Shown here piece after piece: positions 1 to 10,991 of a stretch of DNA of 64,000 bases. How positions within the stretch are numbered: the stretch's first letter is position 1; every line of letters starts with the position of its first letter. The stretch comes from Ambrosia x helenae (Eukaryota > Streptophyta > Magnoliopsida > Asterales > Asteraceae): contig CM061224.1 in NCBI GenBank assembly GCA_030844895.1, positions 77,302,620-77,366,619 of the forward strand. The letters are read 5' to 3'. A model generated the notes under the pieces. It searched no databases and had not been told where the DNA came from. It worked only from the letters and a program-made list of their open reading frames with translations. Position numbers and translations under genes: made by a program.

Positions 1-714
1 TTTGTATTGCAAGCAGATTACCCACGAAAATCTTGAGTAATCATCAGTAACCACAAGACAGTATAATTCTCCAGCATGACTCTTACGCTTGACAGGTCCG
101 AATAGGTTCATATGCAAACGCTTAAGTGGCATATCTACAGAATTTACTTTCTCCGGTTTGTGGGACTGTTTGTGTTGCTTCCCCTTCTTGCAACTCATAC
201 ACTTGTCATTGAGATGAAAATGTTTGACATTAATGCCGTCAACAAGCTCATTTTTCACCAAATGATTCATTTTCATGAGGTGAATATGTCCCATCCTCCT
301 GTGCCACATAATTGATTCTTTTTCTGTAGCCTTTGATAGGAAACATGTAACTTGGCCCTGAGTTGTCATAGCTTTAGACATATCAAGAATGTAAAGATTA
401 TTCACTCTTGGTGCTTTCAGCATGATCCACTCCTTTGGAATAACAAAACCGCGTTTGAGGATATAACAGGTTTTGTCATCGAAGTGCACAGAAAACTGTT
501 TGTCACATATTTGGCTCACACTTAACAGATTATAGTCTATTTGTTTCATATACGAAATTCTCTCAAAACTAACAATCCCGTTACTCACACTTCCCTCCAT
601 TATGATATAATTATTTCCAACAAACGCTACATATCCTCCATTGATGTTCTTTATATCGAATAGCAGCGTCAAATCACCTGTCATGTGACTAGAAGCTCCA
701 CTGTAGACAATCCA
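1..714 (-). pseudogene. Copia protease/GAG-pre-integrase/integrase N-terminus, copy A
   Basis: The frame is open from the protease motif at about 714 to the window edge. It contains the retroviral-type protease site, but the catalytic Asp of the usual DSGAS motif is Tyr here (codon at 703-705). Next come the GAG-pre-integrase motif WHRRMGH and the pair CMSC, which form the HHCC zinc site, followed by the integrase start. The first catalytic Asp of integrase (normally HMDLFGP) is Asn. Unlike copy B, the stretch after CMSC stays in frame because this copy has four C's at 181-184. The protein would cut element polyprotein and insert cDNA if active. The two catalytic substitutions make that unlikely. 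Confidence 0.8.
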
Positions 715-1736
715 GAGACTGCTAACAGGGCCAGCTGGAGCTCACTACAGATATCAAGAAAAACATCAGTTCTTTCTGGGACCCAAGCCTGATTGGTCTT
801 GGGTCTTTGAACATTAGATTTCAAAGATTCATTCACACAAACATTAGAATTTGAATCGACCTTTTTTTGATCTATCAAACTTTTCTCACTTTGAGGTTTT
901 TCATTAACCTTTGAGGTAGAAGCACCCGGAGAACCCACCGGTGACCAAAGTTGTTCAGAACGTTTTAGAATCCTAATGTGAGACTTTTGAGTCACAATAG
1001 GTTTCTTAACATTGTTCTCAAACGAAACTTTCTTGGTTACCTTCTCTGAATAACAGATTTAGGTCCAACTGATGATTTAACAACAGGTTTTGGAGGAACC
1101 TTTTATTTATCAACAGTTGAGTTCACCACTGGTTTCTTCAATGGTTTTTCCATAACAATCCGGTTTTGACGATCATAAGTAAATTGGCGATTATCCCTCT
1201 TTTGAAAATAACGACTTTGATTATAAAATGGTGCTGGTTGAGGGACAAAACATCTTTGAGGATAACTATGATTGTCAACCGGACTTCTATAAGATTGCCT
1301 CATCTCAACTTCGTGCCTTTTATGCCTCACGTACGGGCAGTGAGCAAGTAAATGCCCTATCTCCCCGCACTTGAAACACGCACGGTATTCCTCAAAAACA
1401 TTCTTGGCATTCGACTTAGCATAGGAATTGATAGGATATTGATCATCCACACATCTACGTCTCAAACTCTTAGGAGTTGGGTCCTTTGAGTAAGTCGGCT
1501 CAAGAAAACATTAACTTTTTCTTTCGGCTTAATGAACTTAGTGACATGAACCTTAGGTTATTTTGGAGTATCCAGAGTTATTTTCTTTAAAATTTCAGGA
1601 GGTACATCATTGGTCAATTCATGTTTAGGAAACCAAATAGTACTTTCCTTCAGATTTTCTCGGTATTTGAATAATTGGCAAATTTTATCGGATACTCCTC
1701 GTCAGAGATAATTTTATCGGATCCTTCCATCCGATA
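715..1736 (-). pseudogene. Copia gag C-terminal spacer with CCHC knuckle, copy A
   Basis: Two open blocks lie here: 1103-1465, with a perfect CCHC zinc knuckle (CFKCGEIGHLLAHC), and 681-995, a low-complexity Lys/Ser-rich spacer ahead of protease. A TAA at 1101-1103 and a frame change near 715-735 separate them from each other and from protease, so they cannot be one product as they stand. The knuckle is of the kind that binds element RNA. The same stops occur in copy B, so they predate the duplication. Confidence 0.75.
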
Positions 1737-2740
1737 CGTATGCTTTTGAGAAAAAGAGTAGTGAAACTCACCTGGTGTTTGTGCGAGAGATCCAGCAAAG
1801 CAGAGAAAGTAACTATCGTTCCGACAAAGATCTCCCTATGAGTATTAAGACATATTAAACTATGTTATTGTCTATTACATAAGTTCGGCACCAACTTTTG
1901 TGAACCACATCAAGTTGTGTAGATCATGTTTCATGTATAAGAAGTTTGATCTAAAAATGTATCATGAATCCATGTGTAATGTGTAACCAATTATTTTAAC
2001 ACTAGATAATATAATTGATCATATAAGTGAAACAATATGCGCATAATAGAAGCTTGATTACTAGGTGCATAATAACCAACTTATGAACACTTAGTTGAGG
2101 GCCGATCCCTATGATAAAAAGTCTAGATTCGGTTCACAATAGGGCCGATGATACTTAATAATACAAGCGATTAGAACTTACCTTAATACTATTGTAACAC
2201 GTGATTATGCTTTCGTTATCTGTAATTTACAAGGTATTGAGGCACAGAGGTGTACAGGTCAACAAACTAATGCTACAAAGTAACTTGTGCACTCTACCAG
2301 GTTGAGGGCTTATATCAATCACGATTTGCATCAATGATTAGATATGATGCATTAGATAATCTTTGATTATCGTCATACATTGAAAGTTCCTCAATTCGGT
2401 AACTATAGTTTTTGGCACTAAAGCTCTTTTATAAAGATACCCTGTCTGATCTAGGTCCGTAAAACCTTACTACAGAAGATCAGATACGCTATCCCCAGAT
2501 AACTAATAACATAACGACCCGAAACCTCCGAATTTTGTACAAAAACCCTATCAAACGAAATTACGCTACTAAGACCATATGCCCATGAGGTGTTCATTCA
2601 CATAACAATTCGTTTGATATGTATGTATTCAACACGCGGTAATAGGTCTACGAAGCCTACCAGCACATCACATAGACTCAACACACGACTTATATAACAT
2701 TTCAAATCTTTAGCATGTGTCGGATCCCCACTGATGTACT
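1737..2740 (-). mobile_element. Gypsy (Tekay-like) LTR-related fragment
   Basis: The first 40 bases after the copia A break closely match the Gypsy-2 LTR at about 27461-27500 and the reverse complement of the Gypsy-1 LTR at about 20833-20868. All three include the splice-donor-like AGGTGAGTTT, here reading on the minus strand. The rest is AT-rich with no open frame. I cannot place its far end precisely; by about 2740 the sequence looks like copia 3' DNA. A chromovirus LTR remnant is the best reading, with moderate support. Confidence 0.45.
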
Positions 2741-2997
2741 ATCATTTCCTCTTTTAATCCTGGAAAATCATTTTGGGTTTCTCTGTTTTCTATGGCCTTT
2801 TGGATTTTTCAATGTTTTTGGTTTTTCTGAATAACGACTCCCCCTCAAATGTAAAACATATTTTTGGGTTTTTGAATTTTCTGAAAAACAGTAAAAAAAA
2901 ATTTAAAATTTGAAAACAAAACGTGATAAACCGAGGTGATGATTAGTCTTGTTTTTCTTTTACACCGTTAGCTTTTAAAAGATATTCAAATCTAGAT
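2741..2997 (-). other. Copia B region downstream of pol, with purine tract
   Basis: This noncoding stretch follows the RNase H end of element B. On the minus strand it holds a purine run TTGAGGGGGAGTC (2836-2848) of the type used as a polypurine tract, among A-rich DNA. I see no LTR matching the 5' LTR at 10992-11519 here, so the 3' LTR is missing or replaced. Confidence 0.45.
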
Positions 2998-3520
2998 TTA
3001 TCAAAAGCTTTGGTAAAAGATCCGCCCTCTAGTAATTAGTGTGGATTTTGACCATACCAATCAACTCTTTGGCATAAAATCACGGATAAAGTGATACTTA
3101 ATCTGGATATGCTTAGCTTTTGAGTGATTGACCGTGTCTTTAGTTAATGCAATTGCGGCTTCGTTGTCACAATGAATAGGGGTTTTTAGAAATTGCAAAC
3201 CGTAATCAACCATCTGCTGTTGAATCCACAGAACCATTGAGCAACAACTAGATGCTGTTATATATTCTGCTTCGCAAGTAGATAGTGCGACTGCTGTCTG
3301 CTTCTTACACTAGGTCACGATCCTGCTCCCCAAGAATTGACATCCAGGCGTTGTGGATTTGCTATCTTTATCACAACGACCCCAATCTGCATCACTAAAA
3401 GCAACAAAGTCAAAATTATCATCATTAGGGTACCAAAGTCGTATTGACAGACAACCTTTCAGATATCGTAGGATCCGTTTGACGGCTGCAATATGACTTT
3501 GTTTCGGCTTCAATTGGAAA
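2998..3520 (-). pseudogene. Copia B RNase H
   Basis: On the minus strand this encodes the copia RNase H domain, which degrades the RNA strand of the RNA-DNA hybrid during reverse transcription. The conserved acidic residues are visible in SDADWG, STCEAEY and HCDNEAA. The frame is interrupted by TAG at 3310-3312, in a place where the family has Trp. That change is G-to-A at a CWG site and is compatible with deamination of a methylated cytosine on the other strand. A little further on the frame ends in the noncoding 3' region. Confidence 0.75.
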
Positions 3521-3613
3521 CGTGTAGAGAAATGTAGCGAACATTATGTCTGTTCTAGATGTTGTGAGATACATCAGAGATCCGACGATTGCTCTGTATG
3601 TGAAAGGATCTGT

Positions 3614-4592
3614 CAGCTCCCCCTAAGCATCAACTCCAATCCCATGATTAGGTTGGATCGGGGTATCCATCGTCTTCGAATCTTCCCTCTGGAATCGGCT
3701 CAAGTCTTCAGATACGTATTTGGTTTGGTGAATAAAGATGCTCGTTGGTCTTTGTTCCACCTGCAAGCCGAGGATAAACTGCATCTCTCCCATTGCACTC
3801 ATCTCGAACTTTTCCTGCATTAGTTTTTCAAATTCTCTGCATAAAAGTTCGTTAGTAAATCCAAAAATAATATCGTCAACATATATCTGGACGAGAAGCA
3901 AGTCATCCTCTGTTCTTTTGGTGAACAGAGTACAGTCTACCAAAACCGTGTTTGAATCCTTTGGATAGTAGGTACGTGCTTAGCTCCTCATACCATTGGC
4001 GTGGAGCTTGGTGCAACCCATAGAGTTCTTTGTTGAGAACGTAGACCTTATCCCGGTGGATAGGATCTTCAAAGCCTGGAGGTTGACCTACGTATACCTC
4101 TTCCTTGACCACACCGTATAGAAACGCGCTCTTGACATCCATTTGGTACACCTTTATTTTCTTGTACGAGGAAAACGCTTGAAACATACGAATAGCTTCT
4201 AAACGTGCCATAGGTGCATAGATCTCATTGTAGTCAATTCCTTCAACTTGATGAAAACCTTTAACTACCATCCGAGCTTTGTTTCTCACGATTAGGCATC
4301 TATCATCCTTTTTACATTAAAACATCCATTTGGTTCTTATTTTCTTCCTTCCCGGAGGTAAATCTCTAAGTGTCCACACACCCAGTTTCTGAAACTGCAA
4401 CAATTCTTCTTGCATCGCCTCAACCCAAGCTTCATCCAATAGAGCGTCTTTGTTTGTCCGCGGCTCCACCTGCGAAACATAACAAGGAAAGGACCAGTCA
4501 TTCTGACAACCAGATTTTTGAATTTTTGCATATAAAGCTAAAGCACCAAGATTTTCAGCTGACTTTGCACTACGAAGTTGTCCTCTAGTCAT
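3614..4592 (-). pseudogene. Copia B reverse transcriptase
   Basis: RNA-dependent DNA polymerase of a copia element. In order it has the N-terminal EEL-GVWTL block and KWMF, then GFHQVEGIDYNEIYAP, MDVKSAFLYG, LYGLHQAPRQWYEEL, and the catalytic YVDDIIFG with two adjacent aspartates, then LGLQVEQ. One in-frame TAA follows KWMF (4317-4319) and a single-base frame change occurs near 3930-3945, between the fingers and the YVDD block. The catalytic motif itself is intact. The LGLQVEQ and SAMGEM blocks look SIRE-like. Confidence 0.8.
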
Positions 4593-5083
4593 GACACTGC
4601 TTCCAGTGTCACCAATAACTTGCTCAGCGGGTGAATACGATGAATCCGAGATTTCGGATGATCAGGTACTTGAACTTCCGTTTGAGTAGTCAAATTTTCT
4701 ACCGAATCTAGATCAATACCCATGTTAGATGATGAAGCAACATCTGGATTTGGGTTCACTGGTGGTGTCTCTGATGCATGATCTAGAATAGCTTCACTAA
4801 AGATTTCTTCATCATCTTCTGATTCTGAAGTATCAAGAGTATTGGAAGCTTCCTGGAAAACCTCTTCTTCAGCTGTAGGAACGTTGGTATCATTAGAAGC
4901 TGTCGAAGGAGTGACGGTTATCGGATGCACCAACAGTGAAGTCACTGCGTTTTCACACTCGTATTAAAGTCTTAATGCAGCCTCTTCAACTAAGTTATCT
5001 AGATTGTATGATTCAAAGAAGTCTTTGTAATCAAACATCCAATCTGGACCGCTTCCCTGTACGTTCTGAGTTAGCCCACTCCT
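4589..5083 (-). pseudogene. Copia B integrase-RT linker
   Basis: This is an acidic, Ser/Thr/Pro-rich stretch joining integrase to RT in the copia polyprotein. The open block 4589-4945 has runs of Glu and Asp (for example ESEDDEEIF) and no catalytic motif. The remaining 4946-5083 is not in the same frame. Such linkers are variable and carry no known enzymatic role. Confidence 0.6.
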
Positions 5084-5791
5084 CTACCTGACGAGTTCGT
5101 TTGTTGAACATCGTTTGAGCGGGGTTGAATATCCAACAAAGAATCCCTCTTCAGCTTTTGGTGAAAACTTCTCAGACGGACTTAGCATAGTACAAGGTGC
5201 TCCACATGGTTCTATATACTCTAAATTCGGTTTTCGTGTATTCAACAGTTCATAAGAAGTTTTGCCAAACTTCTTCACTGCTAACACATGATTCAATGTG
5301 AAACAAGCTGCGTATATGGCTTCATTCCAGAACATTACTAGAAGGTTAGAATCCGCAAGCATTGTTCTCGTCGTCTCAATTAGAGTCATGTTTTTCCTTT
5401 CTGCGACACCGTTCTGTTGAGGGGTATACGGAGCACTATATTCATGATGAATTCCTTTATCTTCACAAAGAGCATCCCTCTGTGCATTTTTGAACTCCGT
5501 CCCGTCGTCACTCCGAATTCTTTTTATCTTTAATCCATAAACATTCTCTAAACGAGTGAACAGAACTTTCAAATTGTTAAACGTGTCGCTTTTGTATTGC
5601 AAGCAGATTACCCACGAAAATCTTGAGTAATCATCAGTAACCACAAGACAGTATAATTCTCCAGCATGACTCTTACGCTTGACAGGTCCGAATAGGTTCA
5701 TATGCAAACGCTTAAGTGGCATATCTACAGAATTTACTTTCTCCGGTTTGTGGGACTGTTTGTGTTGCTTCCCTTCTTGCAACTCATACAC
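5084..5791 (-). pseudogene. Copia B integrase catalytic core
   Basis: Strand-transfer enzyme of the copia element. The first catalytic residue is changed: the family has HMDLFGP and this copy has HMNLFGP (Asp to Asn). The second Asp (RSDDGTEFKN) and the catalytic Glu (PQQNGVAERKN) are present. The block is shifted by one base from the upstream zinc-binding part, because three C's stand at 5771-5773 where copy A has four. It is therefore doubly inactivated relative to copy A. Confidence 0.8.
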
Positions 5792-7325
5792 TTGTCATTG
5801 AGATGAAAATGTTTGACATTAATGCCGTCAACAAGCTCATTTTTCACCAAATGATTCATTTTCATGAGGTGAATATGTCCCATCCTCCTGTGCCACATAA
5901 TTGATTCTTTTTCTGTAGCCTTTGATAGGAAACATGTAACTTGGCCCTGAGTTGTCATAGCTTTAGACATATCAAGAATGTAAAGATTATTCACTCTTGG
6001 TGCTTTCAGCATGATCCACTCCTTTGGAATAACAAAACCGCGTTTGAGGATATAACAGGTTTTGTCATCGAAGTGCACAGAAAACTGTTTGTCACATATT
6101 TGGCTCACACTTAACAGATTATAGTCTATTTGTTTCATATACGAAATTCTCTCAAAACTAACAATCCCGTTACTCACACTTCCCTCCATTATGATATAAT
6201 TATTTCCAACAAACGCTACATATCCTCCATTGATGTTCTTTATATCGAATAGCAGCGTCAAATCACCTGTCATGTGACTAGAAGCTCCACTGTAGACAAT
6301 CCAGAGACTGCTAACAGGGCCAGCTGGAGCTCACTACAGATATCAAGAAAAACATCAGTTCTTTCTGGGACCCAAGCCTGATTGGTCTTGGGTCTTTGAA
6401 CATTAGATTTCAAAGATTCATTCACACAAACATTAGAATTTGAATCGACCTTTTTTTGATCTATCAAACTTTTCTCACTTTGAGGTTTTTCATTAACCTT
6501 TGAGGTAGAAGCACCCGGAGAACCCACCGGTGACCAAAGTTGTTCAGAACGTTTTAGAATCCTAATGTGAGACTTTTGAGTCACAATAGGTTTCTTAACA
6601 TTGTTCTCAAACGAAACTTTCTTGGTTACCTTCTCTGAATAACAGATTTAGGTCCAACTGATGATTTAACAACAGGTTTTGGAGGAACCTTTTATTTATC
6701 AACAGTTGAGTTCACCACTGGTTTCTTCAATGGTTTTTCCATAACAATCCGGTTTTGACGATCATAAGTAAATTGGCGATTATCCCTCTTTTGAAAATAA
6801 CGACTTTGATTATAAAATGGTGCTGGTTGAGGGACAAAACATCTTTGAGGATAACTATGATTGTCAACCGGACTTCTATAAGATTGCCTCATCTCAACTT
6901 CGTGCCTTTTATGCCTCACGTACGGGCAGTGAGCAAGTAAATGCCCTATCTCCCCGCACTTGAAACACGCACGGTATTCCTCAAAAACATTCTTGGCATT
7001 CGACTTAGCATAGGAATTGATAGGATATTGATCATCCACACATCTACGTCTCAAACTCTTAGGAGTTGGGTCCTTTGAGTAAGTCGGCTCAAGAAAACAT
7101 TAACTTTTTCTTTCGGCTTAATGAACTTAGTGACATGAACCTTAGGTTATTTTGGAGTATCCAGAGTTATTTTCTTTAAAATTTCAGGAGGTACATCATT
7201 GGTCAATTCATGTTTAGGAAACCAAATAGTACTTTCCTTCAGATTTTCTCGGTATTTGAATAATTGGCAAATTTTATCGGATACTCCTCGTCAGAGATAA
7301 TTTTATCGGATCCTTCCATCCGATA
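5591..7325. repeat. Right member of a 1.74 kb direct duplication
   Basis: This segment repeats 1-1736 in the same orientation at a distance of about 5.59 kb. The lines I compared agree everywhere except for one missing C near 5773. The match stops at 7325, beyond which element B continues with gag sequence while copy A enters gypsy LTR DNA. The left end of the duplication is outside the window. Confidence 0.9.
5734..6303 (-). pseudogene. Copia B protease and GAG-pre-integrase
   Basis: The open block encodes the end of the protease and the GAG-pre-integrase domain, including ISYMKQIDYNLLSVSQ, WHRRMGHIH and CMSCKKG. The protease catalytic Asp lies just upstream of the first Met and is replaced by Tyr, as in copy A. 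The frame is lost after CMSCKKG because of a one-base deletion. The domain organises zinc binding (HHCC) before the integrase core. Confidence 0.75.
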
Positions 7326-7745
7326 AAATACTTTGACGGGTTTGTCAACTGATTCATTTTTTACTTCTTTATTTACTGATTGATTCACTCCATGAGCATT
7401 TGCCATTGGATGTGAAATATGAGAAGGTGATATTGGTTCATTTGTGATAATGTGATTTTCCATAGGAATATCACTCACTTTCTCAGGTTCCTCATCATCT
7501 GAGTCTGAATCATCAGTCACAGCTGTTACTCCCTCATCATTCAACCCTAAAATCGCTCTCACATCGGAATGTGGATCTCCAACACTTGAAGTGTTAGATT
7601 CATTATCCGATGCAGAGTAAGATTTGACTGAACTCTCTAGTGTTATTGAGTGTAAATTGTGATTCTCAAATAACACTGGGCATGGAACACCATTGTAGTT
7701 TGCACTACAAGGTTGTGAGGGTTCTTCAATGATATGGTCAACCAC
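6270..7745 (-). pseudogene. Copia B gag-pro spacer with second CCHC knuckle
   Basis: Three open blocks (6270-6584, 6692-7054, 7239-7745) form the long region between gag and protease typical of this copia type. The middle one carries CFKCGEIGHLLAHC, an intact CCHC zinc knuckle. The upstream block (7239-7745) is acidic and Ser-rich. Stops or frame changes separate the blocks. The first two are present in the same form in copy A. Confidence 0.65.
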
Positions 7746-7816
7746 ATAAACAATGTGTTTGTAACTTTCAAGCTTTTTGTTGACCTATTCAGCAAAGCAT
7801 TTGATGGTTGTCATTT

Positions 7817-8521
7817 CTAATTTTGTTTTTCAAGTTCATTTATATAACTGTTTATAGCAAGTTGTTTTAAAGAAAGAGTTTTCTTTAGATCGGAAATGTC
7901 CTTTTTATAACCATCAAGCCCTTTGTTAAACTCATGTGCTTCTCTGCGATAAGATTGACAGTTGATTCTCGCACTCTCAAGTTGAACCTTGAGTTGCTTG
8001 TTTTCCTCTGTCAATCTATCACAAGTTCCACAATACTTATCACTATTCATATCAATAGTGGATTCAGAACTTACCTGTTTTGGAGGATCAGTCATAGCCA
8101 TCAAAGCAAAATGCGCTTCCTTTCCAGCAAAGAACTTTGAGTAGTCAATCCTTGTGAAAGCGTCATCAACAATGCATGACTTCCGAGTCATTAGAGAATC
8201 AGCTTCGGCCAGGAGTTGATCAATATCATCATCTAATGAATTGACACTAGCTTCCGAATCTGTTTCACTCTCCGAATCAGAATATGCCGAATCACGCTCA
8301 TCAGGAATATCAGTGACAGAATCAATGATCATTCCCGAAGTCTTCTCAACTTGTGATTCTTTAACAGAAAGATCAGCTTTATCTACCATCTCCTCAATCT
8401 TTACTTCAGAAACCTTCTCAGTCTCTAAAACTTCTCCAACTATCACCGACTCCTCTAAATCAATCTTCTGAGCAACACAAGCTACATTCCCAGCAGTAAT
8501 TTCTTCAATACCCAATTGCAT
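7817..8521 (-). pseudogene. Copia B gag-pol spacer, coiled-coil protein segment
   Basis: This 234-residue open block begins with an acidic, Val/Glu-rich segment and a Ser/Asp-rich stretch. It ends in a region with heptad spacing (CDRLTEENKQLKVQLESA onward) that would form a coiled coil. It follows the zinc-knuckle block of gag. No enzyme motif is seen. In SIRE-type elements a long variable region lies between the gag knuckle and protease, and this fits that place. Confidence 0.55.
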
Positions 8522-8527
8522 CCCCGT

Positions 8528-9175
8528 CTAGTCAAAACCTTCATCCTTTTGTATCACAAAAGCCTGATTTTGGTTTTCGGTTTGTGTTTGACTATTTGGT
8601 GTGGAAATAGGAATAATGGTTCTGGTTAGATTATGTGGTGTTTGAGTTTGAGTCTGGTTGGGTGTAGTTGTTTGTCTAGCAGAGTTATTCTGTGAAGTGT
8701 TCTGTCGGTTTTGGTAATTGTTTTGTGATTGATAGTTATTGTTGTTTTGGTTTTGATAGGGTACTTGGTTCTGAGATTGACGGTTTTGATAATTTGAGTT
8801 AAAAGGATTTTTGTTACCTTGCTGCATTGGTTGTGTTCATTCTCTCTTGAAATGACCTCTACCACCACAATTGAAACATGTAACTTTGGCTTTGTTGAAA
8901 CCGTAAGTGGTATTTGGTGAGGTCGCCAAATCAGTTCTACCTGTTTTCTCAATAAACTCGGTTGCCCTTCTCATCATACTGGCGAACGCCCAATAAATGT
9001 CAATCAATTCCATCTCCTCTTTAGCAATTTGGGTATAATCTTCATTAGTCAAATTATTATTCCCAATTTGACTAGCCACTAGTCCATTGTATGAAGCAAC
9101 TATTGCTGAAACCAATGCAATGTGTTGCTGAGCAACTTCAACTATGACATTGTTCATGTTGGATGTTTCTAACAC
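8528..9175 (-). pseudogene. Copia B gag C-terminus, broken zinc knuckle
   Basis: The open block 8837-9175 ends in CFNCGGRGHFKRE and then TGA. The stop stands where the last Cys of the CCHC knuckle is expected (TGT or TGC to TGA). The frame after the stop (8528-8827) is an Asn/Gln-rich tail. The nucleocapsid-like domain that packages element RNA is therefore truncated in this copy. Confidence 0.7.
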
Positions 9176-9244
9176 TACAGATTTTTGGCTTGCAGAAGCT
9201 TGTATAGTGTTCTGAACATTAGGTTGTTGTTGAGCTGAATTGGA

Positions 9245-10385
9245 TTAATAACTTGCGGTAGACATTTGAAGTTGTGGTGGAATGTAAGAATTTGTGGTGT
9301 AATTTGGTGGATAAGTTGGTGTTTGTGCAAGATAGTTAATTGGTTGTCTCGGTGGTTCAATAACACTCGACACACAAGCTATATGTGGTGCAACATTACC
9401 TACCACACTTGAACTGGACACAGAAGTAGATGAAGAGGCATGATACAATTCTGGATTATGTGGGAATTGTGATCGCCTAGCTTTCCTCTTCTCCTCCAAC
9501 TCCTTGAATCAGCTCATTGATAGTCCAGTATTGATAAGCATCTTTTTCTTTCAGAACCTCAATGTGTTGATTCCAATACGGTGGTAATGCATCAACAAAC
9601 TTGTCGACCAACTCGGACATAGGAATCTTAATGTCATAATTTGACAATTCAATCAAAATATGGCAATATCTAGGAATCAATTCCTTCAAAGTCTCATTCC
9701 CCACATAACTGAAATTCTCAAATTCTTTCCTTAATTCTTCCATCCTTAACTTTCTGGTTTTCTCATTACCTTCATGACGATTCTTCAACATATCCCAAAG
9801 CTGCTTGGTAGTAGTACATGATCCGAACTGATGTAGAAGATCAGTATTGATAGCTTGAGATAGTTCGGAGAAAGCCTTCTTCTTCACTGCAAACTTCTTC
9901 TTTTCATCCTCAGCTAAACTCTCAAGAGGAATTGGTTCACCTGTATTCTCTAACACTGGTGCAACAAATCCTTTAGCAATCATCTGCCATGCCGCTATAC
10001 CTTCTAATCCCATTCCTTCCAAGTGAATCTTGAACTTTTTGTGCCATTGATTGTAATCCACCATCTCCATCAGCTTCGGTGAACGGCTCCCGCTACCTGT
10101 AGACAAATCATTTATTAGATTAGAAATAGCATTTGTAGTTTGAGAGTGTACCGCTGCCGCAACTCTCCAATAATCATTCATGGGTTGTTGTGGAGATTGA
10201 ACAACAGTCTGTGGAATTGAACTACTCATAGCGAGGTAATTGATCAGCTGAGATGGTTGAGTATTCGTCTTTTGTGCAGCTAAAGTCCAAGGATCCATGG
10301 TAACGTGTTGTTGCTGTGTAGTATTAGGCCTAGGTGTTGTTGGAAATCCCCACATATCGTCTATGAAGTTTGAAATGCGAAACAC
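9245..10385 (-). pseudogene. Copia B gag, UBN2-like domain
   Basis: The main block 9477-10385 (302 residues) has a Gln/Pro-rich N-terminus and then the copia gag core: YNQWHKKFKIHLEG, LWDMLKNRHEGNEKTRKLRM and LSNYDIKIPMSELVDKFVDALP. This is the structural protein of the virus-like particle. The frame changes by one base near 9490, and the continuation is 9245-9499 (a Ser/Pro-rich linker). The Met at 10385 is the first in frame after the leader. Confidence 0.8.
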
Positions 10386-10971
10386 TTAGAAAAATTTTCA
10401 AACAGGCTCTACATTCGACCCTTTTTCACTGTCGGAGGTTCGAATGTGGAAAAGTTCCTGGTTCGACCCCTTGTTCTGACTCGAATGTAGAAAATGTAAC
10501 ACACTGACTCACCTTCGACCGCTATAACTCACGTTCGACCTTCCGTAAGGTCGAATGTACCAAACTTGATCAAATGTACAAACACAACTCTCACAGCTTC
10601 TAGGTTCGACCTAAAAAAATCACTTTCGACCTGAAAAAGCTAGGTTCGACCCCAAAATACTACACATTAGACCATTCTCTCCTAGGTTCGACCTGGCCCA
10701 TTTGAAAAACGGTTATTCTTTGAAAATCAGTTATTTTGATCCCAATGTTTTTCAAAAGTTGATGAATTTTGATGATGTTTTGCAGGTTTTGCTTCAGAAT
10801 TGATTTGGAACAACTTTAATGAATAGAAATCTTGATTTTATCCGTAAAATCTAATCTGAATCAATCAATTTTCATCAAAACTCATTGTTCATTCAAAACA
10901 GAAAAATTTTGATCAATTTTGTGTCCAAATCAATTCAAAAACTATCAATTTGTAGTTGTATGATCCGTATA
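10386..10971 (-). other. Copia B 5' leader with repeated GGTCGAA motifs
   Basis: This is untranslated DNA between the primer site and gag. Between about 10410 and 10695 the core TTCGACC or its complement GGTCGAA occurs around ten times in both orientations. The same core is reiterated in the LTRs at 11319-11450 and 12540-12676. The remainder is A/T-rich with no ORF. Confidence 0.6.
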
Positions 10972-10988
10972 GGCTCTGATCGATACCA
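10972..10988 (-). promoter_or_regulatory. Copia B primer-binding site, damaged (tRNA-iMet type)
   Basis: The plus strand reads GGCTCTGATCGATACCA. This is the complement of the iMet primer site TGGTATCAGAGCC with two extra bases (CG) in the middle. It stands three bases from the LTR end, as it does in element C. The insertion would weaken tRNA priming. Confidence 0.7.
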
Positions 10989-10991
10989 CTT

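Larger units (their letters stand above)
1..1736 (-). mobile_element. Copia (SIRE-type) gag-pol fragment, copy A
   Basis: This is a minus-strand Ty1/copia internal fragment running off the left edge of the window. It covers, in element order, a gag-side CCHC region, the protease motif, the GAG-pre-integrase domain and the start of integrase. It matches 5591-7325 almost base for byte-level identity over every line compared by eye, apart from one single-base length difference near 184. It stops abruptly at 1736, where the sequence changes to gypsy-LTR-like DNA without any LTR end. SIRE assignment rests on the style of the RT and gag in the sister copy and is an inference. Confidence 0.85.
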
